Positions 26,355-35,774 of a stretch of DNA of 64,000 nucleotides are shown here, piece after piece. Source of the DNA: UBA7803 sp041395905 (GTDB taxonomy: Bacteria > Pseudomonadota > Gammaproteobacteria > Pseudomonadales > Azotimanducaceae). The position numbers and the translations under genes are program-made. The notes under the pieces are model-generated. The model was not told the origin of the DNA. It searched no databases and saw only the letters and a list, made by a program, of their open reading frames with translations. The stretch covers positions 106,722-170,721 of the forward strand of contig JAWKZP010000012.1 of NCBI GenBank assembly GCA_041395905.1, given 5' to 3'. Within the stretch, counting starts at the first letter, position 1, and every line of letters begins with the position of its first letter.

Positions 26355-27209
26355 TTAGGCGCGCGCACTGCGCCGTGCAAGCACGATCCAGATACCGCCG
26401 ATCGTCGCCACGGATGCCAGGACCAGGCGCACGGTGAGGGCTTCGTTCAGCAGCAGCACGCCGCCGGCTGCCGCGATCACCGGCACCGACAGCTGCACGG
26501 TGGCCGCGTGCGACGCGGTCAGTCCCCGCAGCGCCAGGTACCACGCGGCGTAGCCGATCCCAGACGCGAGGGCGCCAGAGGCAACGGCCAGAAGCAGTCC
26601 GCTGCCGTCCGCCTGCAGGCTGCCGGCAAAGGGCAGCGCGCCGGCGATCACCAGCGGCAACGCATAGAGAAAGTTGGCGGCGGTGGCACCCAGCGGATCA
26701 CCGACGTTGCGGCCCAGCAGCGAGTAGAACCCCCAGCAGACGCCCGCCAGCGCCATCAATGCTGCGCCCGCCGGATCCGGTGCCGTCACCCCGGGCGACA
26801 CCAGATACACCAGCCCGCCGATCGCCATGACGAAGCCGAGCCAGGCCAGGGGTTCGAACCGCTCACCGGCGCGCAGCGCCGCACCGAGCATGGTGAGCTG
26901 CACGGCGCCGAACAGAATGAGCGCGCCGGTACCGGCACTCAGCGTCAGATAGGCGAACGAGAAGAACAGCATGTAGCCCAGCAGCATCATGGGCGCCCGC
27001 CAGCTCGAGCGCAGGCGGATACGCAGGTTGCGTCCGGGCAGGATCAGAAGCGCGAGCATGCAGGCGCCGGCCAGCACGCGTATCACTGAAAACGCCGCAG
27101 GGTCGGTGTGCCCGCCACCCAGAGCCTGGCGGCAGAGCAGCGAGTTTGCCGCGAACGCCAGCATGGCAAGCGCGGTGAAGGCGGCCGTGGTCGTTGGGGT
27201 CGGTTTCAC
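26355..27209 (-). CDS. EamA/DMT-family transporter
   Basis: The protein has 284 aa with ten predicted membrane segments arranged as two five-helix repeats, as usual for the drug/metabolite transporter superfamily. The frame continues upstream to 27416, but the extra 69 residues are Arg/Ser/Pro-rich and unlike the family. GTG 27209 starts eight residues before the first helix, which fits family length. Repeat 2 carries the EamA signature near ASHAATVQLSVPVIAAAGGV. It probably exports an amino acid or small metabolite; the substrate is not deducible. It is followed closely by the DUF819 gene. Confidence 0.9.
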   Translation of the reverse strand: MKPTPTTTAAFTALAMLAFAANSLLCRQALGGGHTDPAAFSVIRVLAGACMLALLILPGRNLRIRLRSSWRAPMMLLGYMLFFSFAYLTLSAGTGALILFGAVQLTMLGAALRAGERFEPLAWLGFVMAIGGLVYLVSPGVTAPDPAGAALMALAGVCWGFYSLLGRNVGDPLGATAANFLYALPLVIAGALPFAGSLQADGSGLLLAVASGALASGIGYAAWYLALRGLTASHAATVQLSVPVIAAAGGVLLLNEALTVRLVLASVATIGGIWIVLARRSARA

Positions 27210-27485
27210 GGTGCTCGGTATCCCCGTCCGGGTCTGACTGTCGATACTCGGCGCAGCGGCCGGTGGCTGCAACCAGGCGCGACTCAGCCCCGCCGACGTT
27301 TCGCTCGCGCACTGGCGATGTATAGTTGGGCGTAGACAAAGGGGGAGAAGGCTGGTGAGCACCAGGCGGACACCCGAACGCATGCGCGCGGTTTTCGAGG
27401 CCCCCATGTGTTCCACAGGCGTTGCCGTTCACGGCATGGCTGGCCTGCAACCCCATAGCGGTTCTGCATCAGCGGGAGGAAGATC

Positions 27486-28856
27486 ATGAAATTCGGACTG
27501 TTCTACGAGCATCAGCTGCCTCGTCCCTGGGACAACGACGCCGAGGAGAAGCTGCTCAACAACGCCCTGGAGCAGGTGGAGCTGGCAGACAAGGTGGGCT
27601 TCGACTTCGTCTGGGAGGTGGAGCATCACTTTCTGGAGGAATACAGCCACTCCAGCGCCCCGGAGGTATTTCTGGCCGCCGCCAGCCAGCGAACCAAAAA
27701 CATCCGTCTCGGGCACGGCATCATCCAGACCTCGCCGCTGTTCAACCACCCGGCCCGGGTGGCCGAGCGCCTGGCGACCCTGGATCTGATCTCGGGTGGA
27801 CGCGTGGAGTTCGGCTCCGGTGAGGCAGCCACCAGCGCCGAGCTGGAAGGGTTTCGAATTCCGGTCGACGAGAAGCGCGATCAGTGGCGCGAGGGCCTGG
27901 AGACCGTCATCCGCTGCATGACGGAGGCGCCCTTCACCGGTGTCGACGGCCGCTGGATCCAGATGCCGCCACGCAACGTGGTGCCCAAGCCCAAGCAGAA
28001 ACCGCACATGCCGCTGTGGGTGGCCTGCTCGCGCCGTGAGACCATCATCATGGCCGCCAAGGAGGGCCTGGGTGCCCTCACCTTCAACTTCATCGACCCC
28101 GAGGAGGCGCGCGGCTGGGTCGAGGCCTACGAGGAACAGCTCAAGAGCTGCAGGCCCATCGGTGAGCGGGTGGATCCCCGCGTGGCCTGCGTGTCCCCCA
28201 TGATGGTGCATCACGACGAGGCAGAAGCGATCCGGCGCGGGCTCGAGGGCGGCAATTTCTTCGGCTATTCGCTCGCGTACTACGCCGCGTTCGGCGAGTT
28301 CGCCCCCGGCGCGGACAACCTCTGGCGCGACTTCCAGGAGAAGCGCGCCGAGAAGGGCTTCGATCCGGAAGCCGCCGTTGCCGACCGGCTGGCACTCGGC
28401 GCCAAGATCGAGCGCGGCGAGACATCCGGGCTACGTGGCTGCGTGGGCACGCCTAAGCAGCTGCGTGCCTATCTCAAGCGCTATGAGGATGCCGGCGTCG
28501 ATCAGCTGATCTTCGTGATGCAGGCGGGCAACAACCGCCACGAGCACATTATGGAGGCGCTGGAGCTGTTCGGGCGGGAGGTGATGCCGGAGTTCAAGGA
28601 GCGCGACGAGCAGCTCTGCGCCGCCAAGGCGCAGCGGCTGCAGCCGCTGGTGGATGCCGCGATGGCGCGCAAGGAGCGCAACGCGCCGCCCATGCCAACC
28701 GACTACCGCATCAAGGCCCTGGCCCGCGACGCGGTCAAGCAGATGGGCGGCGACACGATGCTGGAGAAGATCGCCAGCGACGCGGCCGTGGGTCAACGCA
28801 ATGCGGACGCGTTTCTGGCCGACTCACCGGACCCGAAGTCGCTGGTGAAGCACTGA
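27486..28856 (+). CDS. LLM-class (luciferase-like) flavin-dependent oxidoreductase
   Basis: The protein has 456 aa. GGGAGG lies 7 bp before ATG 27486. The TIM-barrel luciferase-like fold is shown by MKFGLFYEHQLPRPW, WEVEHHFLEEYSHSSAPE, the strand NIRLGHGIIQ, and ATLDLISGGRVEFGSGE. About 90 residues at the C-terminus (from MPEFKERDEQ on) extend past the usual length of roughly 350 and are Lys/Arg-rich. Members use FMN or F420 to oxidise diverse substrates. The gene is monocistronic, and the substrate is unknown. Confidence 0.92.
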   Translation: MKFGLFYEHQLPRPWDNDAEEKLLNNALEQVELADKVGFDFVWEVEHHFLEEYSHSSAPEVFLAAASQRTKNIRLGHGIIQTSPLFNHPARVAERLATLDLISGGRVEFGSGEAATSAELEGFRIPVDEKRDQWREGLETVIRCMTEAPFTGVDGRWIQMPPRNVVPKPKQKPHMPLWVACSRRETIIMAAKEGLGALTFNFIDPEEARGWVEAYEEQLKSCRPIGERVDPRVACVSPMMVHHDEAEAIRRGLEGGNFFGYSLAYYAAFGEFAPGADNLWRDFQEKRAEKGFDPEAAVADRLALGAKIERGETSGLRGCVGTPKQLRAYLKRYEDAGVDQLIFVMQAGNNRHEHIMEALELFGREVMPEFKERDEQLCAAKAQRLQPLVDAAMARKERNAPPMPTDYRIKALARDAVKQMGGDTMLEKIASDAAVGQRNADAFLADSPDPKSLVKH

Positions 28857-28868
28857 CGCTGCCAATCA

Positions 28869-28897
28869 AGCAGTCGCATCCGGGCGCGCAGACTGCT
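28869..28897 (+). terminator. Candidate terminator after the luciferase-like gene
   Basis: AGCAGTC and GACTGCT form a 7-bp inverted repeat around a 15-nt GC-rich loop, 13 bp after the stop at 28856, followed by CGCTCTTT. The loop is long and the T tract short, so support is modest. The rest of 28898-29119 holds no recognisable gene. Confidence 0.35.
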
Positions 28898-29119
28898 CGC
28901 TCTTTCAGTCGCTCGCACGAACCAGATCACGGTTGGCGAACCACCCCCGGGCAGTCAATCGTAGCGGATGGTGTAGTCGACAATGCGTGCCAGCGCCATC
29001 GATGGCGCTCGCGATCTCCGCGCGCCAGATTTCCCCGCCTCGGTCCTCGTGTCGCGCTGGCGAAGCACTGGGGCAGGTGTGTTTCAAAAACCCGCTCCAG
29101 GCAACTGCACGTCGGAAGG

Positions 29120-29689
29120 CTACCGTGGAACCGATCCCGGGGCTGCCACACCGAGCTTCACTACGCCCGACTTCAGCAACTCGGGAATCCGCGCCGCCGT
29201 TTGCGGGTTGGCCAGCGGTGTCGTCGCAATGAATCCTTCAACCAGGAGAGCGGTCTTGGGAGACACGGAAGGGCGAATCCATTGCCAGGCCGCGCGGTAG
29301 GTCGGAATCGCGAGTATGGCGCGGACGCCGGCTTCGATGTAGTCGTAGGTGTCCTGCTCGATGAGGCCCGCCTGTCGCTGCACATGAACGTCCTGCATCT
29401 GGCCGAGTGCCGCTCGCAACATGAGGATGAGTTCCATGATCTCCTCAACGGTGAGATCAGCCTCGGGCAATTGAGCCTTGCTGTGGACATTCGCCCGTTG
29501 AGCGAACATCAGATTGATTTCGTGGTCACGCGTCATCACGTTCTGGTTGATCAGAGAGCGCTGATTCATTTCCGATTGCCGCATCTGCACGGTCATCTGC
29601 CGCATTTGAAAGAACAGGAAAACCAATGAGCCGAGCACCGCGATGCTGCTGACGAATTCACCGAGATTGGCGAGGTCGGACAATGACAT
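29120..29689 (-). CDS. Single-pass membrane protein of unknown function
   Basis: The protein has 189 aa from ATG 29689. It has one N-terminal membrane segment (FVSSIAVLGSLVFLFFQM) followed by Gln/Met-rich helix and a soluble alpha-helical domain. Helical residues around 75-110 read VEEIMELILMLRAALGQMQDV, and the C-terminus is less ordered. I recognise a common marine/soil gammaproteobacterial type starting SLSDLANLGEFVSS, but no named function. No partner gene is close in operon spacing; the aspartoacylase-like gene lies about 100 bp upstream on the same strand. No strong ribosome-binding site is visible before the chosen ATG. Confidence 0.7.
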   Translation of the reverse strand: MSLSDLANLGEFVSSIAVLGSLVFLFFQMRQMTVQMRQSEMNQRSLINQNVMTRDHEINLMFAQRANVHSKAQLPEADLTVEEIMELILMLRAALGQMQDVHVQRQAGLIEQDTYDYIEAGVRAILAIPTYRAAWQWIRPSVSPKTALLVEGFIATTPLANPQTAARIPELLKSGVVKLGVAAPGSVPR

Positions 29690-29785
29690 GGAATTTTCTC
29701 GGATTTCGGTTTGGTGAGTTTGCTAGGCGTCATGCGCTTCATGTCCTAGACAATCGAATCGCCGGACCTCGCAGCCAGCTTCTTG

Positions 29786-30883
29786 CTACAACGGCTCATC
29801 GTCATCACGCTCAGAAGCGCCAACGTCCAGGGATGTGCCAGAAACGCCAATGTGAAAGAGCGCGTAGCCCGACAGCACCGGTTGAGCGACGGCGCTGCCA
29901 ATGATTTCCCCGCTGCGATGCGCCAGGATCGGCGTGACAGCATCCGTAAACGGGTCGATGACCTGGCCGAGCGACTGTCCTTTCTCGACCCGTTCGCCGA
30001 GATGGGCCTCGGGGAAGAAAAAGCCGCCCTTTCCCCGGGGGACCCGCGCCCAGCTCGAACTCAGAATGACGCGGTTCGAGGGCGTGACCGAAGCCTCCCC
30101 CGCCGTCATGCCGAGGTACCGCATGACGTTGTAGATCCCGGCCACACCGGGCGTGATTTTCTCGAGCTGAAAGCGCATCGGCTCCCCCGCTTCGTAGATG
30201 ATCGCGGGGATTCCCGCATCAACCGTCTCTCTGCGCAGGCTCCCCTTGGGACCCGATCCCGCGACGATGGTGGTGTCTGCAAAGTGCCGCGCCAATGCCA
30301 GCGACGCCTCATGGCGAACATCCACCCTGATTTGCGGCTGATTGCTGCGGTGGAACGAAGCCGTATGAAGATCGATCAGCGCGTCGCAAAGCTCGATTAC
30401 CCGGGTGAACACTGCATTCGCAATGATCGAGGCGACGCTGCCGCCTGACGAGCCTGGCCAGAACCGGTTGAGATCGCGACGATCGGGCAGGTAACGCGAG
30501 CCGTTGCGAAATCCATCCGCATTGAGAATCGGCAGCGCGATCAGAGTGCCGGACAGCGACGCCGGCGCCGTGCCGATGAAGGCACGCCGGGCGACCTCCA
30601 CGCCGTTCAGCTCGTCGCCATGTATCCCCGCCGTCAGACACAACGTTGGTCCCCGTTCTCGACCTCTAGCCACCATTATTGGAATGTTCAAGTAGGATGC
30701 TTCGTAGGAGGGGTCGGGAATCATGGGAAAGCGCAACGCCGCACCCGGAGCGATGCTGCGTCCCGCAACCTCGATAGGGCCCCAATCCTCCGCTGCAGCT
30801 GCCGCCGGTGCCGGAAGTAGCAGCGGCGCTGCGTTCATCGCCCAGGCAACGCAAGTCATCCACGTCAGTTTTCCTGTGGCCAC
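29786..30883 (-). CDS. Succinylglutamate desuccinylase/aspartoacylase family, exported
   Basis: The protein has 365 aa. GTG 30883 is preferred over ATG 30898 because GGAGG (30892-30896) lies 8 bp upstream of the GTG and because it yields a signal peptide (WAMNAAPLLLPAPAAAAA). Zinc-binding motifs of M14-like AstE/AspA enzymes are present: GIHGDELNGVE (His and Glu ligands) and DLHTASF (third ligand), with RDLNRFWPG between them. The family cleaves N-acyl amino acids. Export makes a cytoplasmic arginine-catabolism role unlikely, so it probably acts on periplasmic or extracellular acyl-amino acids. The C-terminal beta domain (GGFFFPEAHLGERVEKGQ) resembles the biotinyl-like fold seen in this family. 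Confidence 0.88.
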   Translation of the reverse strand: MATGKLTWMTCVAWAMNAAPLLLPAPAAAAAEDWGPIEVAGRSIAPGAALRFPMIPDPSYEASYLNIPIMVARGRERGPTLCLTAGIHGDELNGVEVARRAFIGTAPASLSGTLIALPILNADGFRNGSRYLPDRRDLNRFWPGSSGGSVASIIANAVFTRVIELCDALIDLHTASFHRSNQPQIRVDVRHEASLALARHFADTTIVAGSGPKGSLRRETVDAGIPAIIYEAGEPMRFQLEKITPGVAGIYNVMRYLGMTAGEASVTPSNRVILSSSWARVPRGKGGFFFPEAHLGERVEKGQSLGQVIDPFTDAVTPILAHRSGEIIGSAVAQPVLSGYALFHIGVSGTSLDVGASERDDDEPL

Positions 30884-30963
30884 CGCGGGAACCTCCATGT
30901 GTGAGTGACGTGGGTCGTCTGGCGTCGACCGGTGAATCAACCGGGAATGCCAGATTCAGGATC

Positions 30964-33900
30964 CTAGCGATTTTCCTCGCGTTCAGCGCGGGCTTCCAGA
31001 GTCGCCAAGACGTTGGGCGGGGTCAGCAGCGCGCGGAACTCGGCCTTGGTCCCCTCGGCCGCCCGCGAAAACAGGCGATCGCAGGGATCCGCTGCCGTGG
31101 CGATCCATCGATCCCACAAGCCCCCAGCGATGATGGACAGGCCGGCTGTCGCCACGGCGGCGCCAGCAGAAACCGCTCCGCTCTTGGCATCCAGAGAGAG
31201 GCGTGGGTTAGCCAGCGTGCCACCGATCCGGAAGAACGGTGTGAGGGCCTTGCCAACGCTGATTCCGAGGCCCTTGCGGGATTTCGACTTGAAGGTCAGG
31301 TCCACCCGCTCGTTTCGCAGGTCGATGGAGCCCGCGGAAGCCATGTCTACCTTATCGAGCCTCACCACCAGTCCCGGCTTCGCGTCGATGACCCCATCCG
31401 TGACGGACATCGCGCCGGCCGAGCAGACGATTCGGGTGGTGGGTTCCTTGGTCGCCCAGGGATTCACGTAGGAGAAGATCTCGCCGACGACGTCGCCGAG
31501 GACCATGTCCAACCCGCGGTTGTTGAGACGACCTCCCCCGCCCTTGTAGATGAGACCACCATTCAGACTGGCGGCGAGGCTGCGCAGCGTGCTGCCTTTG
31601 CCCCAAAGCCGGCCCATGTATGTCCAGTCTGCCCCCGCGTCGGGATTACCTGCCAACAGCCAGAGCAACGGAATCCTCTGACTGTTCAGATAAAGGTCCA
31701 CCGCTGCGTGGCCCTCCTCGTTGCTGATCACCACCTGGGCGTAACCGCTGGAAAAGGCCCCATTCCAGCTGAATTCGCGGGAAGCCAGCGTGCCATCGAC
31801 CAGCAACAGATCTAAGACGACCGAGCTGCTCAGAGCCTCACGGACCGTCAGATTGTCTACGTGAAAGGCGAGCCGCCCGTCGAAGTGCGTCAACCAGTCC
31901 ACATCCAGAGCGGTATCCGGGATCACTCTCGCGCTCTGCTCCGCGGCGGCCGATTCAGGCGCTTCCAGCTCTCCCGAGGTTTCCAAGGGGGCCGAATCGA
32001 TGCGCGGCAGCAGGAACGGCAAATTGAGCCGCCGCGAGTGCAACATGACCTCGATCCGGGGCTTGACGCCCCAGAGGAGCTCGCCCGATCCGCTCAGATC
32101 GCTGTCGGCTATCGTTGCTTCGAACTGCTCCAGACGCACGCGATCGGTCAGGCCCGTCAGCTCCGCGTCCAGCGACAGCGGACCATCCGCCACGTCGAGA
32201 TCGAGCCCAAGCAGAGCGAGCAGTTGCCTTGAGCTCGGGGCGGTCACGTTCAACGAGCCCCGACTTGCCGACAGATCCGGAGGCTCGTCGATCACGAGAT
32301 TGCCGGACAGCCGCAGCGCGCCCAGGCTGGCCTCGACTTTGCGGACGTCCAGACGCCCGACCTCGTAGTCGAGGTCAATGCCCAAGGCGAAGGGCTCGGC
32401 CAGTCGCGGGTCGTCACGCCAACCTGCCAGCAGGCCACGAAGGTTGTCGCCTGAGGCCTCGAGCTTCAGGTTCGAGCCGCCATACCCTGGCTGATCTGTC
32501 ACGAGCGCGCCGAGTTCGAAACGCGCGCCTGCCGTCGCGCCCTCGACACCTCGCAACCGCCAGCCTTCCGGCCCGCGAATGAGCCTGCCCCTGGCATCGA
32601 GCGGCAGCGACGTCGGGAACCTGGCGTGAGACACCACCTCGCTGAGATCGGGCGTCCTGAGGCTCCACTCGACGTCCAGTCCCTGCAGGTTCTTCGGGTC
32701 TCCGAGGCTGCCGTGGAATCGGGCTCGCGCTGATCCCGAGGTCAGGTTTGCCTCGCTGACGCGCAGGCTGTTCGACGGTCCCCGAACCCTGGCGTCGAGG
32801 GTAAGGGGCCGGGGCAACGCAGGCTCCGCATCGAGACCAAACGCCTTCAACGCAGCCGGCAGGTCTGCCGTGCCGGCCGTGACGCGAACGTCTAGTTCCC
32901 GCCGGCGGAGGGGCAGCGGAAGGGTGCCATGGACTTCGAGATTCAGTAGGGGGGTGGATGCGGACACATCCGCCAGCTCCCAGCCATCGGCACGCGCCAC
33001 GATCTCCCCGGCGATCCGATAAGGCACTACGGGGAAATTGCTGGCACCGAGCCGTTTCGCCATTTCGGAAAGGTTCTCGCCCTCGACAACGAGCGAGAGA
33101 TCGGTCCCACGATACCCGCGGCCGTCCCCAACCACGCCGCTCAGGCTCAGCCGGTCGGTCGGATTCTCGAGTTCGAGGTGCACACGTTCTCGACCTCTCC
33201 TGGTCGCGCCGAGCCGAACGGCTACATCCCACTTACCACGGTCGGGCAGCTGCAGGCCGACCGGAGCCGCAAAGAGGCTGAGCTCCACGTCGCGACCTGA
33301 GATCTGCGCCTGCCAATCGTCGATCGTTGGGAGTCTGGGCAGCTCGCCAAAAAAAGAGAGCTCACCGGTACCGGCCGTCAACCGGCCATTACGCACTTCC
33401 AGTTTCGAACCGTTCTTGAGCAGAGTCGCTGAGAGCTGATAGGGCACGGCCGGCAGACCTGGACGTTCAAAAGCGGCGCCACTTTCCGCTAGGGACGGCC
33501 CGCGGACGTCCAGATCGAACTCGATGCCATCCAGCTGCAGCGGATCCAACAGCTTGCCGTCGACTTGCCCGATGAGACCGCCGACGGAACCTGATGCCCG
33601 GAGCCGAATGCCCGGTGCATCTTCGGTGAGACGCACATCGACACGCAAGGGGCCATCCCGAAGCTCCTGCATCCCCAGCGCGTCGAGCAGCGGACGTGAG
33701 ACGGGCGACGTCACCAGCAGCCGCAGATCCGGCCCCTGCAGAGAGCTCAGGTCCTGGATCTCTCCCGCGACCTGCGCCGTCAGCTTCCCCCAGTCCGCCC
33801 GAAGGTCTGCGCGCAATCCGCGTCCGGAGATCAGGGCGCCGGCCGGGCCCAGGTGACCGCGCATGCGCAGCGGCAGATCATTGACGACCCCGACAGCATC

Positions 33901-34512
33901 CATCTCGATCAGTTCGTTCCCGCCCGGATCCTGAACGCTGAGCCGCTCCAGCCGTGCCTGAATCTGCTGATCAGGACCGCGGTACACCAATTCAGCGTTC
34001 TCGATGCGCGTGTGATGCACGATCAGAGGAAGCTCGATCTGCTCGGGGAGATCGCTTTCGTCGTCGCTCCACCAGAAGCGCCAGTTCGGCGACGTGTCCG
34101 CGGGCGCCAGAAGGGTTAGGCTCAGGCCCGAAAGTTCCACTTCCTGGATCTGCACGGGTTCTTTGGACCAGAGCCAACGCAGATCCAGGCTCAGTGCCAG
34201 CCGTTCCGCGCGCAGGAAGTCGGACTCGCCTGCCCAGTCAGGATTGCCGACGCGTACACCCCGGGCAACCAGAGCGAATTGCAGATCTCTGCTGATCTGC
34301 AGTTGATCCAGTTGACCGATCTCGACATCGCGCCCCGTGAGCCAGCCAAGACCTCTTGCCAGCGGTCGCTCCACAACGGTGGGGTCGGCCTGCAGAGCCA
34401 GCAACAGCAGGACGATCGCGAACGCCACGATCGAGCCGCCAAGTGCCAGCAACAGCAGCAGCGCTCTGAGAACTACTCTCGTGGAAAATTTCCTGGCTCT
34501 CGTCCCATTCAA
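30964..34512 (-). CDS. AsmA-family envelope protein
   Basis: The protein has 1,182 aa and starts at TTG 34512 with AGGAG at suitable spacing; no in-frame ATG lies nearby. A single N-terminal membrane helix (about 12-42) is followed by a very long beta-rich periplasmic region with the AsmA N-terminal pattern PLARGLGWLTGRDVEIGQ and SLDLRWLWSKEPVQIQEVEL. The C-terminus has the conserved AsmA_2-type block ending LTPFFRIGGTLANPRLSLD. Family members (AsmA, YhdP, TamB relatives) form periplasm-spanning beta-groove bridges implicated in phospholipid transport to the outer membrane. It is followed by no close gene, and small periplasmic proteins lie upstream on the same strand. Confidence 0.93.
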   Translation of the reverse strand: MNGTRARKFSTRVVLRALLLLLALGGSIVAFAIVLLLLALQADPTVVERPLARGLGWLTGRDVEIGQLDQLQISRDLQFALVARGVRVGNPDWAGESDFLRAERLALSLDLRWLWSKEPVQIQEVELSGLSLTLLAPADTSPNWRFWWSDDESDLPEQIELPLIVHHTRIENAELVYRGPDQQIQARLERLSVQDPGGNELIEMDAVGVVNDLPLRMRGHLGPAGALISGRGLRADLRADWGKLTAQVAGEIQDLSSLQGPDLRLLVTSPVSRPLLDALGMQELRDGPLRVDVRLTEDAPGIRLRASGSVGGLIGQVDGKLLDPLQLDGIEFDLDVRGPSLAESGAAFERPGLPAVPYQLSATLLKNGSKLEVRNGRLTAGTGELSFFGELPRLPTIDDWQAQISGRDVELSLFAAPVGLQLPDRGKWDVAVRLGATRRGRERVHLELENPTDRLSLSGVVGDGRGYRGTDLSLVVEGENLSEMAKRLGASNFPVVPYRIAGEIVARADGWELADVSASTPLLNLEVHGTLPLPLRRRELDVRVTAGTADLPAALKAFGLDAEPALPRPLTLDARVRGPSNSLRVSEANLTSGSARARFHGSLGDPKNLQGLDVEWSLRTPDLSEVVSHARFPTSLPLDARGRLIRGPEGWRLRGVEGATAGARFELGALVTDQPGYGGSNLKLEASGDNLRGLLAGWRDDPRLAEPFALGIDLDYEVGRLDVRKVEASLGALRLSGNLVIDEPPDLSASRGSLNVTAPSSRQLLALLGLDLDVADGPLSLDAELTGLTDRVRLEQFEATIADSDLSGSGELLWGVKPRIEVMLHSRRLNLPFLLPRIDSAPLETSGELEAPESAAAEQSARVIPDTALDVDWLTHFDGRLAFHVDNLTVREALSSSVVLDLLLVDGTLASREFSWNGAFSSGYAQVVISNEEGHAAVDLYLNSQRIPLLWLLAGNPDAGADWTYMGRLWGKGSTLRSLAASLNGGLIYKGGGGRLNNRGLDMVLGDVVGEIFSYVNPWATKEPTTRIVCSAGAMSVTDGVIDAKPGLVVRLDKVDMASAGSIDLRNERVDLTFKSKSRKGLGISVGKALTPFFRIGGTLANPRLSLDAKSGAVSAGAAVATAGLSIIAGGLWDRWIATAADPCDRLFSRAAEGTKAEFRALLTPPNVLATLEARAEREENR

Positions 34513-34587
34513 CCGAGACTCCTACCTCAGGGAGACCGCGAGCAGCAGCCCGGAGGCTGATCGCGCAGCCGGGAGCCCGCTGGAGGC

Positions 34588-35016
34588 CTATTCCACTGGC
34601 GTGCAGGCCCCCAGGGCAACGGTGGCGAACTCTTCGCCGGCAACGGTCATCGTCATCATGCCCGTGGGGTCGGAGATCAGCAGGGTCCAGGCTTTGGCAT
34701 CCTCTGCCTCAGCCGACTCCTCGTCGATGCCCTGCAGGATCAGGCGGTTGTCTTTGCGCGTGATGTTGTCGATCGCCGTCGCCAGAGCAACATCGGTGAA
34801 CTCTGTCGTGGTCAGGCGCTTGGCTTTGAAGTCGACCCGCATGTATTTGCGCGCACCGATGGCCGCATCATCCATGAGTTCGCAGCCATTGATGTCACAC
34901 TGGCGGGCATTCATCACCGTGCACAGCAGGGGGTCGGATCCGTCATAGTGCTCGTCCTCGGCCAGAGCGGTGGTGGCGAGCAAGAGGGCGGTAGAGAGAG
35001 TCAGCAACGTTCTCAT
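34588..35016 (-). CDS. Small periplasmic protein of unknown function
   Basis: The protein has 142 aa with a clear signal peptide (LLTLSTALLLATTALA, cleavage about residue 19). The mature part starts EDEHYDGSDPLLC and has three further Cys (RQC, NGC and GAC near the end), probably forming two disulphides. The pattern DPLLCTVMNARQCDINGCE is seen in uncharacterised gammaproteobacterial proteins, but I cannot assign a function. It lies 12 bp downstream of the glycine-zipper gene on the same strand, so the two are probably cotranscribed. Confidence 0.8.
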   Translation of the reverse strand: MRTLLTLSTALLLATTALAEDEHYDGSDPLLCTVMNARQCDINGCELMDDAAIGARKYMRVDFKAKRLTTTEFTDVALATAIDNITRKDNRLILQGIDEESAEAEDAKAWTLLISDPTGMMTMTVAGEEFATVALGACTPVE

Positions 35017-35028
35017 GATGGTGAATTC

Positions 35029-35520
35029 CTAGCGGACGGTGTACTCACGGCCTTCCATGCAGGCTGCGAATGCTCGATTGTAGTGGTTGCGCCGTTGCGC
35101 ATACTGCGCCTGCTGCTCCCGTTCCCATTGCTCCTGAGCACGTTTCGTGTCGGCACTTTTCATGCCCCCCACCAGGGCGCCGGTGGCGGCGCCGGCACCG
35201 GCATACTTCTTGGCTTTGGACGAGTTGCCCGTGATGGCGCCCACCGCGCCGCCAACGACTGCGCCACGCACCGCCCGCTGGCCGGCACTCGGCCCCGTCT
35301 GCTCAGGGCGAGGAGCAGTCGCCGTCGGCAGAGCCATAGGATCGAACCCGGTGGTGTCACGACCGAACCGATAGCATTCGAACCGGTCCTTTTCCTGCTG
35401 CTCCGGCGATTGTCCTTGCTTCGGATAAATCACCATCTCCTGCGCCCTCGCGCCGCTGCACAGCAGCGCTGCCGCCAGGATCAGCATGGCTTTGTTATGC
35501 AATGTGCCCGACTTTTTCAT
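35029..35520 (-). CDS. Exported glycine-zipper protein
   Basis: The protein has 163 aa from ATG 35520. The signal peptide is LILAAALLCSGARA. The mature protein has a conserved CYRFGRDTTGFDP-type segment, then a glycine zipper (about 88-120, AVVGGAVGAITG and GAGAATGALVGG) that would pack as membrane-inserting helices, and a charged Gln/Arg tail with a final Cys. Similar proteins are common in proteobacteria and may be outer-membrane or stress related. It is followed 12 bp later by the small Cys-containing periplasmic protein. Confidence 0.85.
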   Translation of the reverse strand: MKKSGTLHNKAMLILAAALLCSGARAQEMVIYPKQGQSPEQQEKDRFECYRFGRDTTGFDPMALPTATAPRPEQTGPSAGQRAVRGAVVGGAVGAITGNSSKAKKYAGAGAATGALVGGMKSADTKRAQEQWEREQQAQYAQRRNHYNRAFAACMEGREYTVR

Positions 35521-35774
35521 ATTCGATATCCGCCTTTTCGTCCAATCCCGTCGACGTCGGCACGCCGGAGCGGAAGCCTGATCACAGCCTTACCAGGCAG
35601 GTGCAGAAAGTCGCGGCTCGGCACGCCGGCTGTTCCGGTCGATCAATTGCCGCGACCGAAAAATTAAAACATAACCCGCATTCCTCCACTTATCATTTCG
35701 CGCCAACCGACTGCATTGCTTCGAGCCCTGCGGTGCTCGCTGAGAGCATGTCTTCAGCGAGCCGCCCATCGCCT

